DNA of 64,000 nucleotides, taken from Chrysaora quinquecirrha. Its lineage: Eukaryota > Cnidaria > Scyphozoa > Semaeostomeae > Pelagiidae. Location of the stretch: NCBI GenBank assembly GCA_014526335.1, contig JACTAT010000242.1, positions 331,103 through 395,102 of the forward strand. Direction: 5' to 3'. Below, piece after piece: positions 44,401 to 54,208 of this stretch. The notes under the pieces are model-generated. The model was given only the letters and a program-made list of their open reading frames with translations, searched no databases and had not been told where the DNA came from. Each line of letters starts with the position of its first letter. Position 1 is the stretch's first letter. The position numbers were made by a program, and so were the translations under genes.

Positions 44401-47400
44401 GAAAGATTTCGTTGAAAAGATTTAAATGTTTGATTTAGTGACCTCTTAAGTCTTGAAATAAAGTCACTACACCTGTTCTCAAATTTGACGAGGCATTTGG
44501 AAATAAATCAACAAATTACCCATGTGATATTAGAAAAACCCCAAAATTCAAGTATGTTCGCAAAACTCCCTGGAAATTTTGATCCATGTATTGAGAAACG
44601 ATGCAGCGTTTGGCTGCAATAATTTTCTGAAATTGTGTAAGCAAAGTGGAATTATCTTCCATGAAGATTTAGATATTTAAGAAAAATGATTAAGACATGA
44701 ACAAAGCATGATATCAACTAAGAAAATGTACCTCAACTGGTAAAACATCCATAAACAGGCAGATAAACCATTTTGAAGTAGTTAAATTCAGATCTATTCC
44801 ATGCAGCTTGAAATGGGTATACAAGTCAGGATGTCGGAGACTGCAAAACAGAACAATTATAGCTCAGGATAATCCCATTTAAATGTTATGAGATCGACCT
44901 ATGATATGATAGAACAAACGCCGATTAGTTGTAACTGTTAACTTATGTCGACATGTCAAGTCAAGTGCAAGACAGAACTGGCAGGATACAGTTGATCGCG
45001 TTCGCAGGAGCATTCATGTCGACTGTGATTGACTGGAATCAATTAGCAACTAATCGCATAAGTAGAATATGCCCACTTTTCTTTGAACTATGCGGAGACT
45101 AGTTGCCTTCACCTAGTAGCCTGTGTTCCAGACCCTTTCAACTGAAATGAAAGTTGAAAGGGTCTGGAACACTGGCTATCACCTAGTAACTAGTTGCTAG
45201 AGCGCTCATGTAGATCAATAAGCAGCGATAGATTAGCTCCAAAAAGTCACCAATCTGCATTTGGCAACTAGTTCTGACTATGCACAATGTCGACATACAA
45301 TAAGTTTCTTGTTTGCTATGGGAGGTGACAGATACTTGGAAATTCATGAAAATTTCAGACGAAATCAAAGAAATACGCATTGAAAAATTTTCCAGGAACA
45401 TCTACGTGTGCCCTTGTCATTTTGTTCCAATATTTATTCCCATCTTTGGCCTTTTCTGCTTATACTCTATCAACTAAACTCTGGTCATATTGCTCATATG
45501 GCTCATCTCTATGATCAGCGATGAAAAATACCAAGGATCGAGGAGGAAATTAAGGCTTAGTACATTAAAAGTAATAAGAATCGGAACAGAAAAATTTTGG
45601 ACAAATTGTATTCGAAATCTAACAATCCGAACGATCGGAAATCTCCCCAAAACATTACATTGAAACTTTTTTTGGTAATATTATTTTATCGAAAGACCCT
45701 AAAAGTAACAATTTTCACAAGATCAAACTTTTGGACAAAATTGTTTCCGAATATCCAACAATCCGAACGATCAAAAACCTCCCCTAAATATTTTCAACCA
45801 ATAATGTTTTTGGTAATATTATTTTGTCGAAAAACCCTTACATAAAAGTGCGTGATATCAAACTTCTGATTAATACTAGACGCTAAACCATTTTTCAATG
45901 ACAAAACTGTTACTGAACTGCAAAATGAAACTTGCACAATAGCTTCGAAAAAGGACCGGAGACATTTTTGCCTAATGTTATTTGTCCGAAATGTTTTATT
46001 CTTAACTCATCGTAAAATGCTTAGTGGATAGAACACTGGCGTACAAAGCTAAAGGTCCAAGGGTCGAGATAAAGCCGAAGGTCAAAGGTTCAAAGGTTCA
46101 GATCAAAGGACAGATCAAAGCCAGAGGTCAAATGTCATCTGTCCTTGTTGTGTCAATCTGTAATGTTTTCTCCAAAATTACTACTGACTTTCCTAGACCC
46201 CTAATCACGAAAATCACAAATTCAGTGTTTTCAGATTGAAAATTGATATTTAGGCGCAAGCATCATCAATAAAATTCTGATAAATTGTTGAAAATACAAA
46301 CCTTAACAGCTCCATTAGTACACGACATTCTACTCGAACGCCTATCAATTCAGACGAATAGAAATCTAAAAAAAGATAAATGAAAGCATCAGTTACAAAT
46401 GATTACTGTAAGAAACCAAACGAACAACAACTAACCCTAAAGGGAAGGTACTATCGTCATTCGTATAGGGTTTTGTGCGTCTGTAGGGCCAATTTTAGAC
46501 AAAAAAAAAATTCACGGAAAACGCAGCCCTCAAAATATTGGAATAAGCAGATCTGACTAAAAATATTGGTCTATTAGAAACAAAATTGACGGCAAAGATC
46601 TAAAATAGAAGAATCATTTAACTCACCTGGAACTAGCCTTTCAATGATTTCGACAAGTAACCAGAATGAGTGTTCCTCGTTTTTTGTTATCAGCAATAGC
46701 ATGCCAGCAACATAATTCAACCCCTGATTAAACAAGAATAACATAAGGAGAAATAAGACAAACATAAACTAACTAACAAATACTATAGTATTATGTTTTT
46801 GTTTTGTTGTCTTGTTGTTTTCGAGTACCCGGCAATATTCCGTTTCAATGCTGGCTCTTGTAGCTAATTCTGAGGTCAACCGTTAATTTTTAAATTTTGG
46901 AACAATAAACACTAGGCTCGCTTTCCTCAGTGGTCCTTTTAGGTCCTAATTAATTTTGAGGCGGGCCCGCCTTTTTACGTGATCATGTGAGCCACAGAGA
47001 GCCAGGCTTCTATATTTATGAAATAGTGCTCAAGCTGTACGTCCTTACTTAACTTTTCTCCAGAAAGTTTACAGTTTCAAAGACAATTTTTTAAATGAAA
47101 TTACAGAATTTGTATCCTTTTTTGTAACAGTATGTAGTTGTATGGCCCACTATAAACCAGTCCTTTCACTGACGTGGCCACCGTGCTTAAAGAATAAATA
47201 ATGAAATGCAATAAAATGAAATGCTCCCCATCCCTAATCTGCATCTGAACAACAGACTTCGAGCGCATGTGCTGACTACTACAGTACGCTGCAACACATT
47301 TTTAAGCAGAATCACAAATTCGACATGAAAGCATTAAGTATATATTTTGTTATTGTTAGTCTGTTTGCGCTGAAGATTACGAAAAGATGGTGGGTAAATG

Positions 47401-47890
47401 CAAAGGGCAACTCACTATTTGGAAATCTTGTACACCTTTGCTGGAAATCTTATTGTTTTCATGAGGCTCCCTTGGAAATCCTTTTGTTTTAATAGAAATC
47501 TCGCACGCCTTATCAACAATGAAATGCCCCCCCCCCTGGGTAGATGCTGGCAATTCGGAAATTCCCCGTAGCAGCAACGCACCCAAATCTAGCTTTAACA
47601 AATGCATCATGAACCTGAATAGAAAAAAAATGAAAAGACGTCGGCAATCAGAGCAGTGAGGTTATTTTAAAATGTCAACGGCAAGGTGGATACCAAACCT
47701 AACTTGGAAAACACAAGAGTAAAGAAATTATTTGCAAAGTAAAAATGAGTTTCAAAATGAAATCCTACCTGGCAGTATCCAACGGTCATTTTATACTGAG
47801 CCAAAGCAATGAGAACGTTCCGCAGAGAATTCAATTGACTGTTCTGAACATTTTTAAAATGCATATTTTCTGGATATGTCCTCTGGATAT
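41498..47890 (-). CDS. GRTP1: GRTP1/TBC1D6-like TBC-domain Rab GTPase-activating protein, N-terminal exons missing
   Basis: Visible exons in order: 47,769-47,890; 46,627-46,723; 46,302-46,365; 44,732-44,840; 43,413-43,550; 41,934-41,981; 41,498-41,602 (TAA stop). All have GT-AG borders and matching phases. The protein reads IQRTYPENMHF, then TVGYCQGLNYVAGMLLLIT, KNEEHSFWLLVEIIERLVP, FYSSELIGVRVE, SKWFICLFMDVLPVE, TALRIWDCLFYEGSKILL, EITKDSNALDCHQFMQ and ends DKSIRR. This follows human GRTP1 along its length. TBC proteins supply an arginine and a glutamine finger to stimulate Rab GTP hydrolysis; both are present here (the R of IQRT and the Q of GYCQ). About 100 N-terminal residues of the family are absent. 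They may lie in the gap at 53.1 kb or between 48 and 53 kb, which would place the three GPCR copies there inside an intron. Confidence 0.9.
42299..42920 (+). repeat. tRNA-derived SINE split by a nested MITE
   Basis: The 5' half (TAGCCCAATTGGTAGAGCAA, box A) is at 42,302-42,330. The 3' half (CCCCAGATTCGAGACC, box B) is at 42,880-42,895. Between them sits an inverted-ended insert (42,333-42,871). In a GRTP1 intron. Confidence 0.7.
42333..42871. mobile_element. MITE nested in a tRNA-SINE
   Basis: The left end GGGCCTATGAAATGAAATTT is matched inverted at the right end (AAATTTCATTTCGTAGGCAC). A GCGAGCTATTTGTGACG duplication lies at about 42,495-42,525. The pieces of tRNA-like sequence outside fit together, which defines the insert. 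Confidence 0.7.
43220..43310 (+). repeat. tRNA-like SINE 3' half
   Basis: Box B GGTTCGAGTCC with the downstream CTGTTCTGGTCG typical of a tRNA T-arm is present, but no matching box A is visible. In a GRTP1 intron. Confidence 0.5.
44085..44265 (-). repeat. tRNA-derived SINE (minus strand), second family
   Basis: On the minus strand GTGGCGTCGTGGTGTAATCC provides box A and CAGGGTTCGAGCCC box B. An AGCCACGG tail follows. Differs from the 23.5 kb SINE family. Confidence 0.65.
45118..45177. repeat. Near-perfect 26-bp hairpin flanked by CACCTAGT duplications
   Basis: Arms 45,118-45,143 and 45,152-45,177 are complementary except for one base pair, around an 8-base loop. The arm core is GTGTTCCAGACCCTTTCAAC. 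CACCTAGT occurs at 45,110-45,117 and 45,180-45,187, as for an 8-bp hAT-type target duplication. It is located in the GRTP1 intron between exons 44,840 and 46,302. It may be a minimal MITE or a pre-miRNA-like hairpin. Confidence 0.85.
47395..47530. repeat. Interspersed repeat, second copy
   Basis: Matches 3,308-3,440: TACACCTTTGCTGGAA, TTATTGTTTTC, CCTTTTGTTT and GAAATGCCCC blocks in the same order. The minus-strand ORF over it is not an exon of GRTP1, because the exon on each side splices cleanly without it. Confidence 0.75.
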
Positions 47891-48039
47891 CTGAAGAAAA
47901 AAGTATGTTTTATGCCTTGAGTCAATTGAACTTGCTACACTAACTAATCTCTGTCGTCCCCCAGTAGACTTACTGCATTCGTCATAGTTTCTGCTACTCA
48001 ACACCCCAGTTTAAAATTGGCAATTTTATAAGTGATTCA

Positions 48040-48047
48040 TCGATTGC

Positions 48048-48080
<33 letters not shown>

Positions 48081-48218
48081 TGATTGACTGATTCACTGAT
48101 TCATTGACTGATTGCTTGGTTGATTCATTGATTGCTTGATTGATTGATTGATTAATTGATTGCTTGATTGATTGATTGATTGTTTGATTGATTCACTGAT
48201 TCATGACTGATTGCTTGG

Positions 48219-48255
<37 letters not shown>

Positions 48256-48345
48256 TGATTAATTGATTGATTGGTTGATTGATTCACTGAATCATTGACT
48301 GATTTCTTGGTTGATTCATTGATTGATTGAGTGATCGATCGATTG
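48040..48345. repeat. (TGAT)n microsatellite
   Basis: About 300 bases of TGATTGATTGATT with interruptions (CACTGATTCA, TGCTTG) that themselves recur, a second-order repeat. The serine/glutamine/asparagine-rich frames are artefacts. Confidence 0.95.
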
Positions 48346-48589
48346 CTTGCTCCCACCACCTTGCTCCAACACCTCTGAGGAAGCATCAGCCAGGTTGTTG
48401 TTAGAGGCTGTTGTTACTGCTTCCGAAGAGTGGAATGAAATCTAAAAAGTCTAGACCCTAGTAGCTCCAACAAATTTCACCAGTTTTGCTACTATCAATT
48501 AGCAATTGTTTTATCAAGCAATTCAAAGAATTTGGCGAGTTACGCATTAGCTGAAGCGAAAAGATTCAAATGTATGAAAATATAAGATA

Positions 48590-48960
48590 CAGGTATCATT
48601 AGCAAAGGGTTGAGCATGAAACATTAAATGCAATTGGCATGTCATTTACGTACATCGCTAAACAAAATAGGGCTTATAACAGGTCCTTGAAGAACACCTC
48701 ATGTTCTCGTGCTGTTGATCACATCGTCATGAAGAAGATCAGATTGCATATTAATTTAATATAACAAGACATCTATCATATATCTTGCGCTGGACGTTGC
48801 ACCTTGTTGTGTTGTTTAAAACAGTCCAGGCTAGATAGGAATTGCTTTTCCTGGGGAGCATCAGATTCTTTGTAATTAATTCAAAATATTGACTTGGCTT
48901 ACCATGACAGATCATGTAGGAAATAATATAAAACACTATTTAAGGCAAATTATGATAGTT
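48590..48960 (-). pseudogene. Decayed non-LTR retrotransposon reverse-transcriptase fragment
   Basis: On the minus strand, GVLQGPVISPILF is followed, after a frameshift, by MYVNDMP. These are the RT motifs usually written GxxQGSxLSPxLF and YxNDLP. Upstream, AWTVLNNTTRCNVQRK resembles the YLxNRxQRxxV segment of LINE RTs. Frameshifts and stops make it non-functional. The rest of the element is not visible. Confidence 0.7.
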
Positions 48961-49014
48961 ATAGCAATCAAATAGAACATATTACTATAAAATTCAAGAA
49001 TATAGGTCAGTGTC

Positions 49015-49405
49015 TTAGAGTTTCCATAATCTAAACTGTTTGTTTAAATCAGGATTCATACACAAATAATGATGGCAGACAATTAGCATGGTCAAATTTT
49101 AAACTATATAAGACCCAAGATTGTGTATAGAAGACAACAATGCATTAACTTTATAGTTGAAGAATCAGCAAATAGCACCCAAATACCCATAAAAGACACT
49201 GAAGCAGCACAATTAACACAATCCAAATGCTCAAAAATACGATCAGAAAATTCGATTCGACGAAACATTCAAGAATTTTTTCGTAGCCACAAATGAAGCT
49301 ATCAACGCTCAAATGCTCATGATGCTTGCATGTGAAAGTGAATAAAGTATATATTGGGAAATATGAGCCACATGACACCGAAAACTGGTTTTGTTACTGT
49401 TGATA
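49015..49405 (-). pseudogene. Decayed GPCR paralogue, N-terminal part only
   Basis: Minus-strand sequence matches the family from the start (ATATCAACAGTAACAAAACC, where ATG has become ATA) through TM1, the conserved SNFLIVFLSI block of TM2 and the region just after DRY (AATCCTGATTTAAACA). It ends near 49,015, where LFKKPRI would follow. Several frameshifts and lost segments mark an old copy. The intact neighbour at 49,626-50,579 is in the same orientation. Confidence 0.85.
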
Positions 49406-49625
49406 TATTCTGAAAGCAAAAAAATCTCGTCATCTTTATCAGATGTACCACGTATCAGAACATAATCAGTTTACATGAAATATAAACTTATATCCCGCCA
49501 GCTCAACATACAGAGCACTTATAGTACCGCAACTTTGGGTATATCCAGGGTTACATGTTGACGCTCTGATATAATAATTTCATGTTCATTGCTATCAAAG
49601 TCAAAGTCTTTTAGCAATAGATACA

Positions 49626-50579
49626 CTATGTATGGGAAGCTTCCAAATTACATATAACAACTGCATTATTTGGAATTTCTGCATCAGTGTTTGTTCTGCA
49701 ACAGAATCCAGATACCTTACTAACGATCCAACCCCTTGATTTCTTATTCCGGTATATTATTATCAATGCATTTGTGAATGAATTTGAATGCATAAGAAGC
49801 AACGATACCGCATCAAATAGCCGAAACCCATACAAACTTACAACGCTGGACTTCGTGTATAAAAGAGCAGCTCCTATAAAGGTTAAACAAAATACCGGAA
49901 AAAATGATATCAGCATTACTATTAGAAGCATAAGAACTGTCTTATACAATTCACGCACGTATTCAGGTTGATCTGTTGAACCGCGATTCGCGTACACTGG
50001 ATTTTCAGCTACGAAACGACGTACACGACGGTACCCTCGAGTGTAGACCACCAATAAAGTTGACATCATAATAAACATCATCAATGTATAAAAAGATAAT
50101 AGTAAACTCTGGACGACAGAGTCCTGCAATAAATATTCAACAGCTGCAAATGGGATAGTAAAGATAACGATGCAGAATATCAAAATATAGATCCTTGGTT
50201 TCTTGAAGAGTTTCCGTAATCTTGACTCTCTGTTTAAATCAGGATTCAGATGGATATAACGGTCAAAAGCAATTAACATGGTCAAGTTAATAGACATGAG
50301 ACCAAAACTTGTGAATAAAACCTTTCTGGCAAAAAGCGATAGCTTATCAATAATAGAATTGTTCACAGAGATTCCAAGTCCCAATAAAGGCATTGTAATA
50401 GCTCCATTTAGACAATCCATAATGCTCAAAAATACAATCAGAAAATTCGACGTCTTCTTCAAGGATTGTTTTGTAGCCACGAATGAAGCTATAAGCAGAG
50501 AGTTTACTGTAACAGTGAATACAGAATTTGTGAGGTATAAAGCACCAATAACTGTTCTTGCTACCGTCCACATATCCAA
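49626..50579 (-). CDS. Intronless class A GPCR, complete, 317 aa
   Basis: Single-exon receptor. Translation could start at M1 or M3; MWTVARTVIGALYL aligns better with paralogues, so M3 is as likely. TM1 N26 (VTVNSLLIASF), TM2 D55 (LSIMDC), TM3 ends in DRY (106-108) but with F before it instead of the usual C. Loop 3 has RRVRRFVAENPVYANRGST. TM6 carries ISFFPVF, so no CWxP. TM7 has SNSFTNALIIIYRN. FGFCCRT-like cysteines follow TM7 (GFCCRTNTD), and the tail ends CNLEASHT. ECL1 has the glycosylation sequon NNS. It lies upstream of visible GRTP1 exons on the same strand and pairs with 52,156-53,098, sharing GLGISVN in ECL1. Confidence 0.93.
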   Translation of the reverse strand: MDMWTVARTVIGALYLTNSVFTVTVNSLLIASFVATKQSLKKTSNFLIVFLSIMDCLNGAITMPLLGLGISVNNSIIDKLSLFARKVLFTSFGLMSINLTMLIAFDRYIHLNPDLNRESRLRKLFKKPRIYILIFCIVIFTIPFAAVEYLLQDSVVQSLLLSFYTLMMFIMMSTLLVVYTRGYRRVRRFVAENPVYANRGSTDQPEYVRELYKTVLMLLIVMLISFFPVFCLTFIGAALLYTKSSVVSLYGFRLFDAVSLLLMHSNSFTNALIIIYRNKKSRGWIVSKVSGFCCRTNTDAEIPNNAVVICNLEASHT

Positions 50580-51299
50580 GATTTAAACGTAATTTTGTCT
50601 CATTTGGAAATGTCTATAATGCATGAAAAATAGAGCACTTCTGACATCAGATTAAGAGTGTGCACGCTCAAGAAAATATTGTGTCGTGTGATGTGTACTG
50701 AAAAACTGTGTCCTGTGTCTATTGCGTCTAGCAGCAGATAGTCTGATATATTGATATTATAATATTGCAATAAGGACAGAACAACCGCAGCACAAGTAAA
50801 ATCAATCATGTCAAGAATGAACTCTCTAAGGAGAAATCATCTGACATCTGCTCTATAATAAAACTCCATTCTAATGTCTATCTGTTTTCTTATGTCTGAT
50901 GTTTTATATGCCAAGACTAATCAGGAAAGAAAAGAGTCCCGCATTAACAAATAAGGAACAAATTTCAGCTCACAGCTATGTTCTAACTGCCATGCGACTG
51001 AAAAGTTGGTTTCTTCACAAACAAGAAATTAGGTTAATTTGAACAACATTTACTTAAGAATATTAGTTTACAGCTGAGAACTATGAATTACTGCGGCAGA
51101 CGGTTGAAAAGAAGGGAATAATTAATATAAACTGACAATATGATTGAAATAAAAGGTAAATAATAAATAGAGCCAAATGATCAATTTGCCGATTATAGAT
51201 AATAAGCAAAAAAAATGGAATGAGCAAATCAGAATCAGCAGAATATAGCCAAGCTTTGAATACGAGCGAAGGATGATTGGCAAAAACGAGTAGGAAGAC
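50580..51299. other. 5' flank of the 49.6 kb GPCR; no gene seen
   Basis: AT-rich and without splice-supported exons. Some words (GGTTTCTTCACAAAC, TTAATTTGAACA) weakly echo the conserved flanks at 25.7 and 29.6 kb. Confidence 0.4.
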
Positions 51300-51318
51300 T
51301 CGCTCTCATCACCACCAT

Positions 51319-51349
<31 letters not shown>

Positions 51350-51398
51350 CCATCATCGTCATCGTCATCGTCAGCATCATCATCATCATCTCATCACC

Positions 51399-51430
<32 letters not shown>

Positions 51431-51431
51431 G

Positions 51432-51486
<55 letters not shown>

Positions 51487-51630
51487 TATTATCATCATCA
51501 TCTCATCATCATCATCATCACGATCATAATCATCGTCACCACAGCATAATCATTGTCTTCTTCCTCTTCCTCCTTATCCTTCTCCTCCTTCTCCTCCTTC
51601 TCATCATCATCATCATCATCATCACCATCG

Positions 51631-51670
<40 letters not shown>

Positions 51671-51680
51671 TATCATCGAT
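51300..51680. repeat. (CAT)n microsatellite with a TCC-rich block
   Basis: Long CATCATCAT runs are interrupted by CGTCAT, CACCATCAC and a TTCCTCCTTATCC block at 51,555-51,600. Poly-His, poly-Ser and poly-Asp frames are artefacts. Confidence 0.95.
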
Positions 51681-52155
51681 TTGTACACCTTGGTACATAG
51701 GAAGGGCAGCTAGATTAGTGATGTGTCTGATAAACAATCAGCGTAGAGAATTAAGTAAGATGACTATAATAGGATTTTAGCTGAAGACAGAGATAAATAC
51801 AGGTTCCGAACAATCCAAAATGAAATGTTGGTTGTTTGAAAATCTAAATAAATGTAATTACATGCAGTTCTTGCGAACTGGGCGGTGCCTCGAGATCTGA
51901 GACAAAGTTAGGCAAAAATAAGGGAAATGGCGATTTTGAAGGTTAAAACCAGCATGTGAAGACTGTGCAGAAATGAAAAGCTGTAACTCAATATAAACAT
52001 CATTGAAACAACACACAGAAATAAAATTCACCCCCCCCCCGCCCCAGTATTCCCACCAGGCTACATGATGAAGTTCTAACATTATACACTATATTCATCA
52101 TCACTACTGTCATTGACCAGAGCCAAAATTACCAAACGTTTTTGGCTTAGATAAA

Positions 52156-53098
52156 CTACGCGTGAGAAGTTTCCATATTACAGATAACAACTGCGTTATT
52201 TTGAATTTCCGCATCAGATTTTTTGTGGCAGTAGCACCGGGTTACTTTACTTAAGAGCCAAGTCTTTGATCTCTTATTCCGGTATATTATTATCAATGCA
52301 TTGGTAAATGAGTTTGAATGGAAGAGGAGTAATGATACGGCGTCAAATAACTGAAACCTATACGACATAAGAACGCTTGGTTTTGTGTAAGAAAGAGCAG
52401 CCTTAACAGCATTGAAAGCACAAGCAGGCAAGTAGGATATTAGCATTGCTATGAGCAGTAGAAGAACTGTTTTATATAATTCACGCACGTATACAGACTC
52501 ATCTGTCGAGTTTCCATTTGAGTACACTGGGTTTTCAGCTGCAAAATGACGTACACGACGGTAGCCTCGTATGTAAATTGCCAATAATGTTGAGATCATC
52601 ACAAGGATCATGACAGAGTAGAGCGACGATAAGGAGGTTTGGACAACAGATTGTCGGAGGCCCCATACGTATTCAACAGTTGAAAATGGAATAGTCAAGA
52701 TAACAATGCAAATTATCAAAATATAGATCCTCGGTTTCTTGAACAGTTTCTGTAATCTTGACTGGCTGTTTAAATCAGGATTCATATGGATATAACGATC
52801 ACAGGCAAGTAGCATGGTCAAGTTAAGAGATATAAGACCAAAACTCGTGAATAAAGCCTCTTTGGCAAAACGCGATAACTTGGCAATCGTCGAACTGTTC
52901 ACAGAGATCCCTAGTCCAAATAAAGGCATTACTGTAGCACCATTAAGACAATCCACAATGCTCAAAAATACAATCAGAAAATTCGACGTCTTCTTCAAGG
53001 ATTGTTTTGTAGCCACGAATGAAACTATAAGCAGAGAGTTGATTGTCACAGTGAATGCAGACAAAGTGAGATATGCCACACCAAAAACTATTTTGCTT
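52156..53098 (-). CDS. Class A GPCR, N-terminal residues lost in assembly gap
   Basis: The frame is open from the gap edge (53,098) to the stop at 52,156-52,158. The first readable residues, SKIVFGVAYLTLSAF, show that only about four or five N-terminal residues, including the start, lie in the N run. Family landmarks present: NSLLIVSF, LSIVDC, ACDRYIHMNPD, AAENPVYSNGNST, SNSFTNALIIIYRN, tail CNMETSHA. Differences: YLPACAF in TM6, a CYCHKK segment where others have FCCKS, and a loop-3 sequence ESVYVRELYK where others have QPEYVRELYK. ECL1 carries a sequon NSS. Nearest relative is 49,626-50,579. Apparently intact; ligand unknown. Confidence 0.9.
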
Positions 53099-53598
53099 NN
53101 NNNNNNNNNNNNNNNNNNNNNNNNNNNNNNNNNNNNNNNNNNNNNNNNNNNNNNNNNNNNNNNNNNNNNNNNNNNNNNNNNNNNNNNNNNNNNNNNNNNN
53201 NNNNNNNNNNNNNNNNNNNNNNNNNNNNNNNNNNNNNNNNNNNNNNNNNNNNNNNNNNNNNNNNNNNNNNNNNNNNNNNNNNNNNNNNNNNNNNNNNNNN
53301 NNNNNNNNNNNNNNNNNNNNNNNNNNNNNNNNNNNNNNNNNNNNNNNNNNNNNNNNNNNNNNNNNNNNNNNNNNNNNNNNNNNNNNNNNNNNNNNNNNNN
53401 NNNNNNNNNNNNNNNNNNNNNNNNNNNNNNNNNNNNNNNNNNNNNNNNNNNNNNNNNNNNNNNNNNNNNNNNNNNNNNNNNNNNNNNNNNNNNNNNNNNN
53501 NNNNNNNNNNNNNNNNNNNNNNNNNNNNNNNNNNNNNNNNNNNNNNNNNNNNNNNNNNNNNNNNNNNNNNNNNNNNNNNNNNNNNNNNNNNNNNNNNN
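53099..53598. other. Assembly gap (500 N)
   Basis: Exactly 500 N, nominal size. It hides the start of the adjacent GPCR, and possibly the 5' exons of GRTP1 or of the transglutaminase gene. Confidence 1.
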
Positions 53599-53885
53599 AG
53601 CGCTTGTTTTAGCGCGGAAAAACGAAGCAAAAAAGCATTCTCATTCTTAAAGAACAAGCTAATAACAACTTTAAATTTGTCGACACAGAGATAGACGGAA
53701 ATTAACCCAAATGAGCAATTTCCGACAATAGTCCCAGGCAATTCAATCAAAATAAATTTTTTGATACGAATGTTGGCTGAAATGTTGTCTACGTTTTGCC
53801 ACCCCTGCCAAAATAGTAGCCAACATGGAAAAAGAAATTCAGCGAAATGTTTGGTGTAATGTTGGCGACGTTTGGCCAAGGCTTA
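53599..53885. repeat. MITE fragment with GGCCAAACGT/ACGTTTGGCC-type words
   Basis: AGCGCGGAAAAACGAAGCA, ATACGAATGTTGGCTGAAA, TGGCGACGTTTGGCCAAGGC: the same words occur at about 30,175-30,190 and 30,795-30,830. It is the right part of an element whose left part is in the gap. Confidence 0.6.
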
Positions 53886-54208
53886 ATTCCATTCTGTGGT
53901 GGGCAAGAGTTTGCTTAAGTGTATGATTCGTAAACACAATGCTATAAGCCTATGGTCTACAAGAGGCTGTAACTGCAACCATAGAGGATATCGGCAACCT
54001 GCCAGAGGCAACGTTTTACTGATCTGAACAGTTGGCCGGCGTTAGGGTGCGACAGCTTACGTTGTCATCTTTTTATATACCCATTGCAGCCACTGAAAAG
54101 GCTACAGGAGATACGGCTATATGCGAACCAGACTCGACACAAACAAACAGAACGGAGGGTAAAGCAGCTAAGTGAACTGTTTTGCTTACTTCTAATTTGT
54201 CTTTTTAG

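Noticed and set aside
47377..47610. Candidate extra exon of GRTP1 on the minus strand
   Set aside because: The sequence is an interspersed repeat also present at 3,308-3,440, and the neighbouring TBC exons join in phase without it.
51277..51780. Poly-His, poly-Ser and poly-Asp frames
   Set aside because: By-products of the (CAT)n repeat at 51,300-51,680.
53073..53879. Long frames through the second N run
   Set aside because: Made of gap sequence; only the GPCR frame entering the gap from 53,098 is supported.
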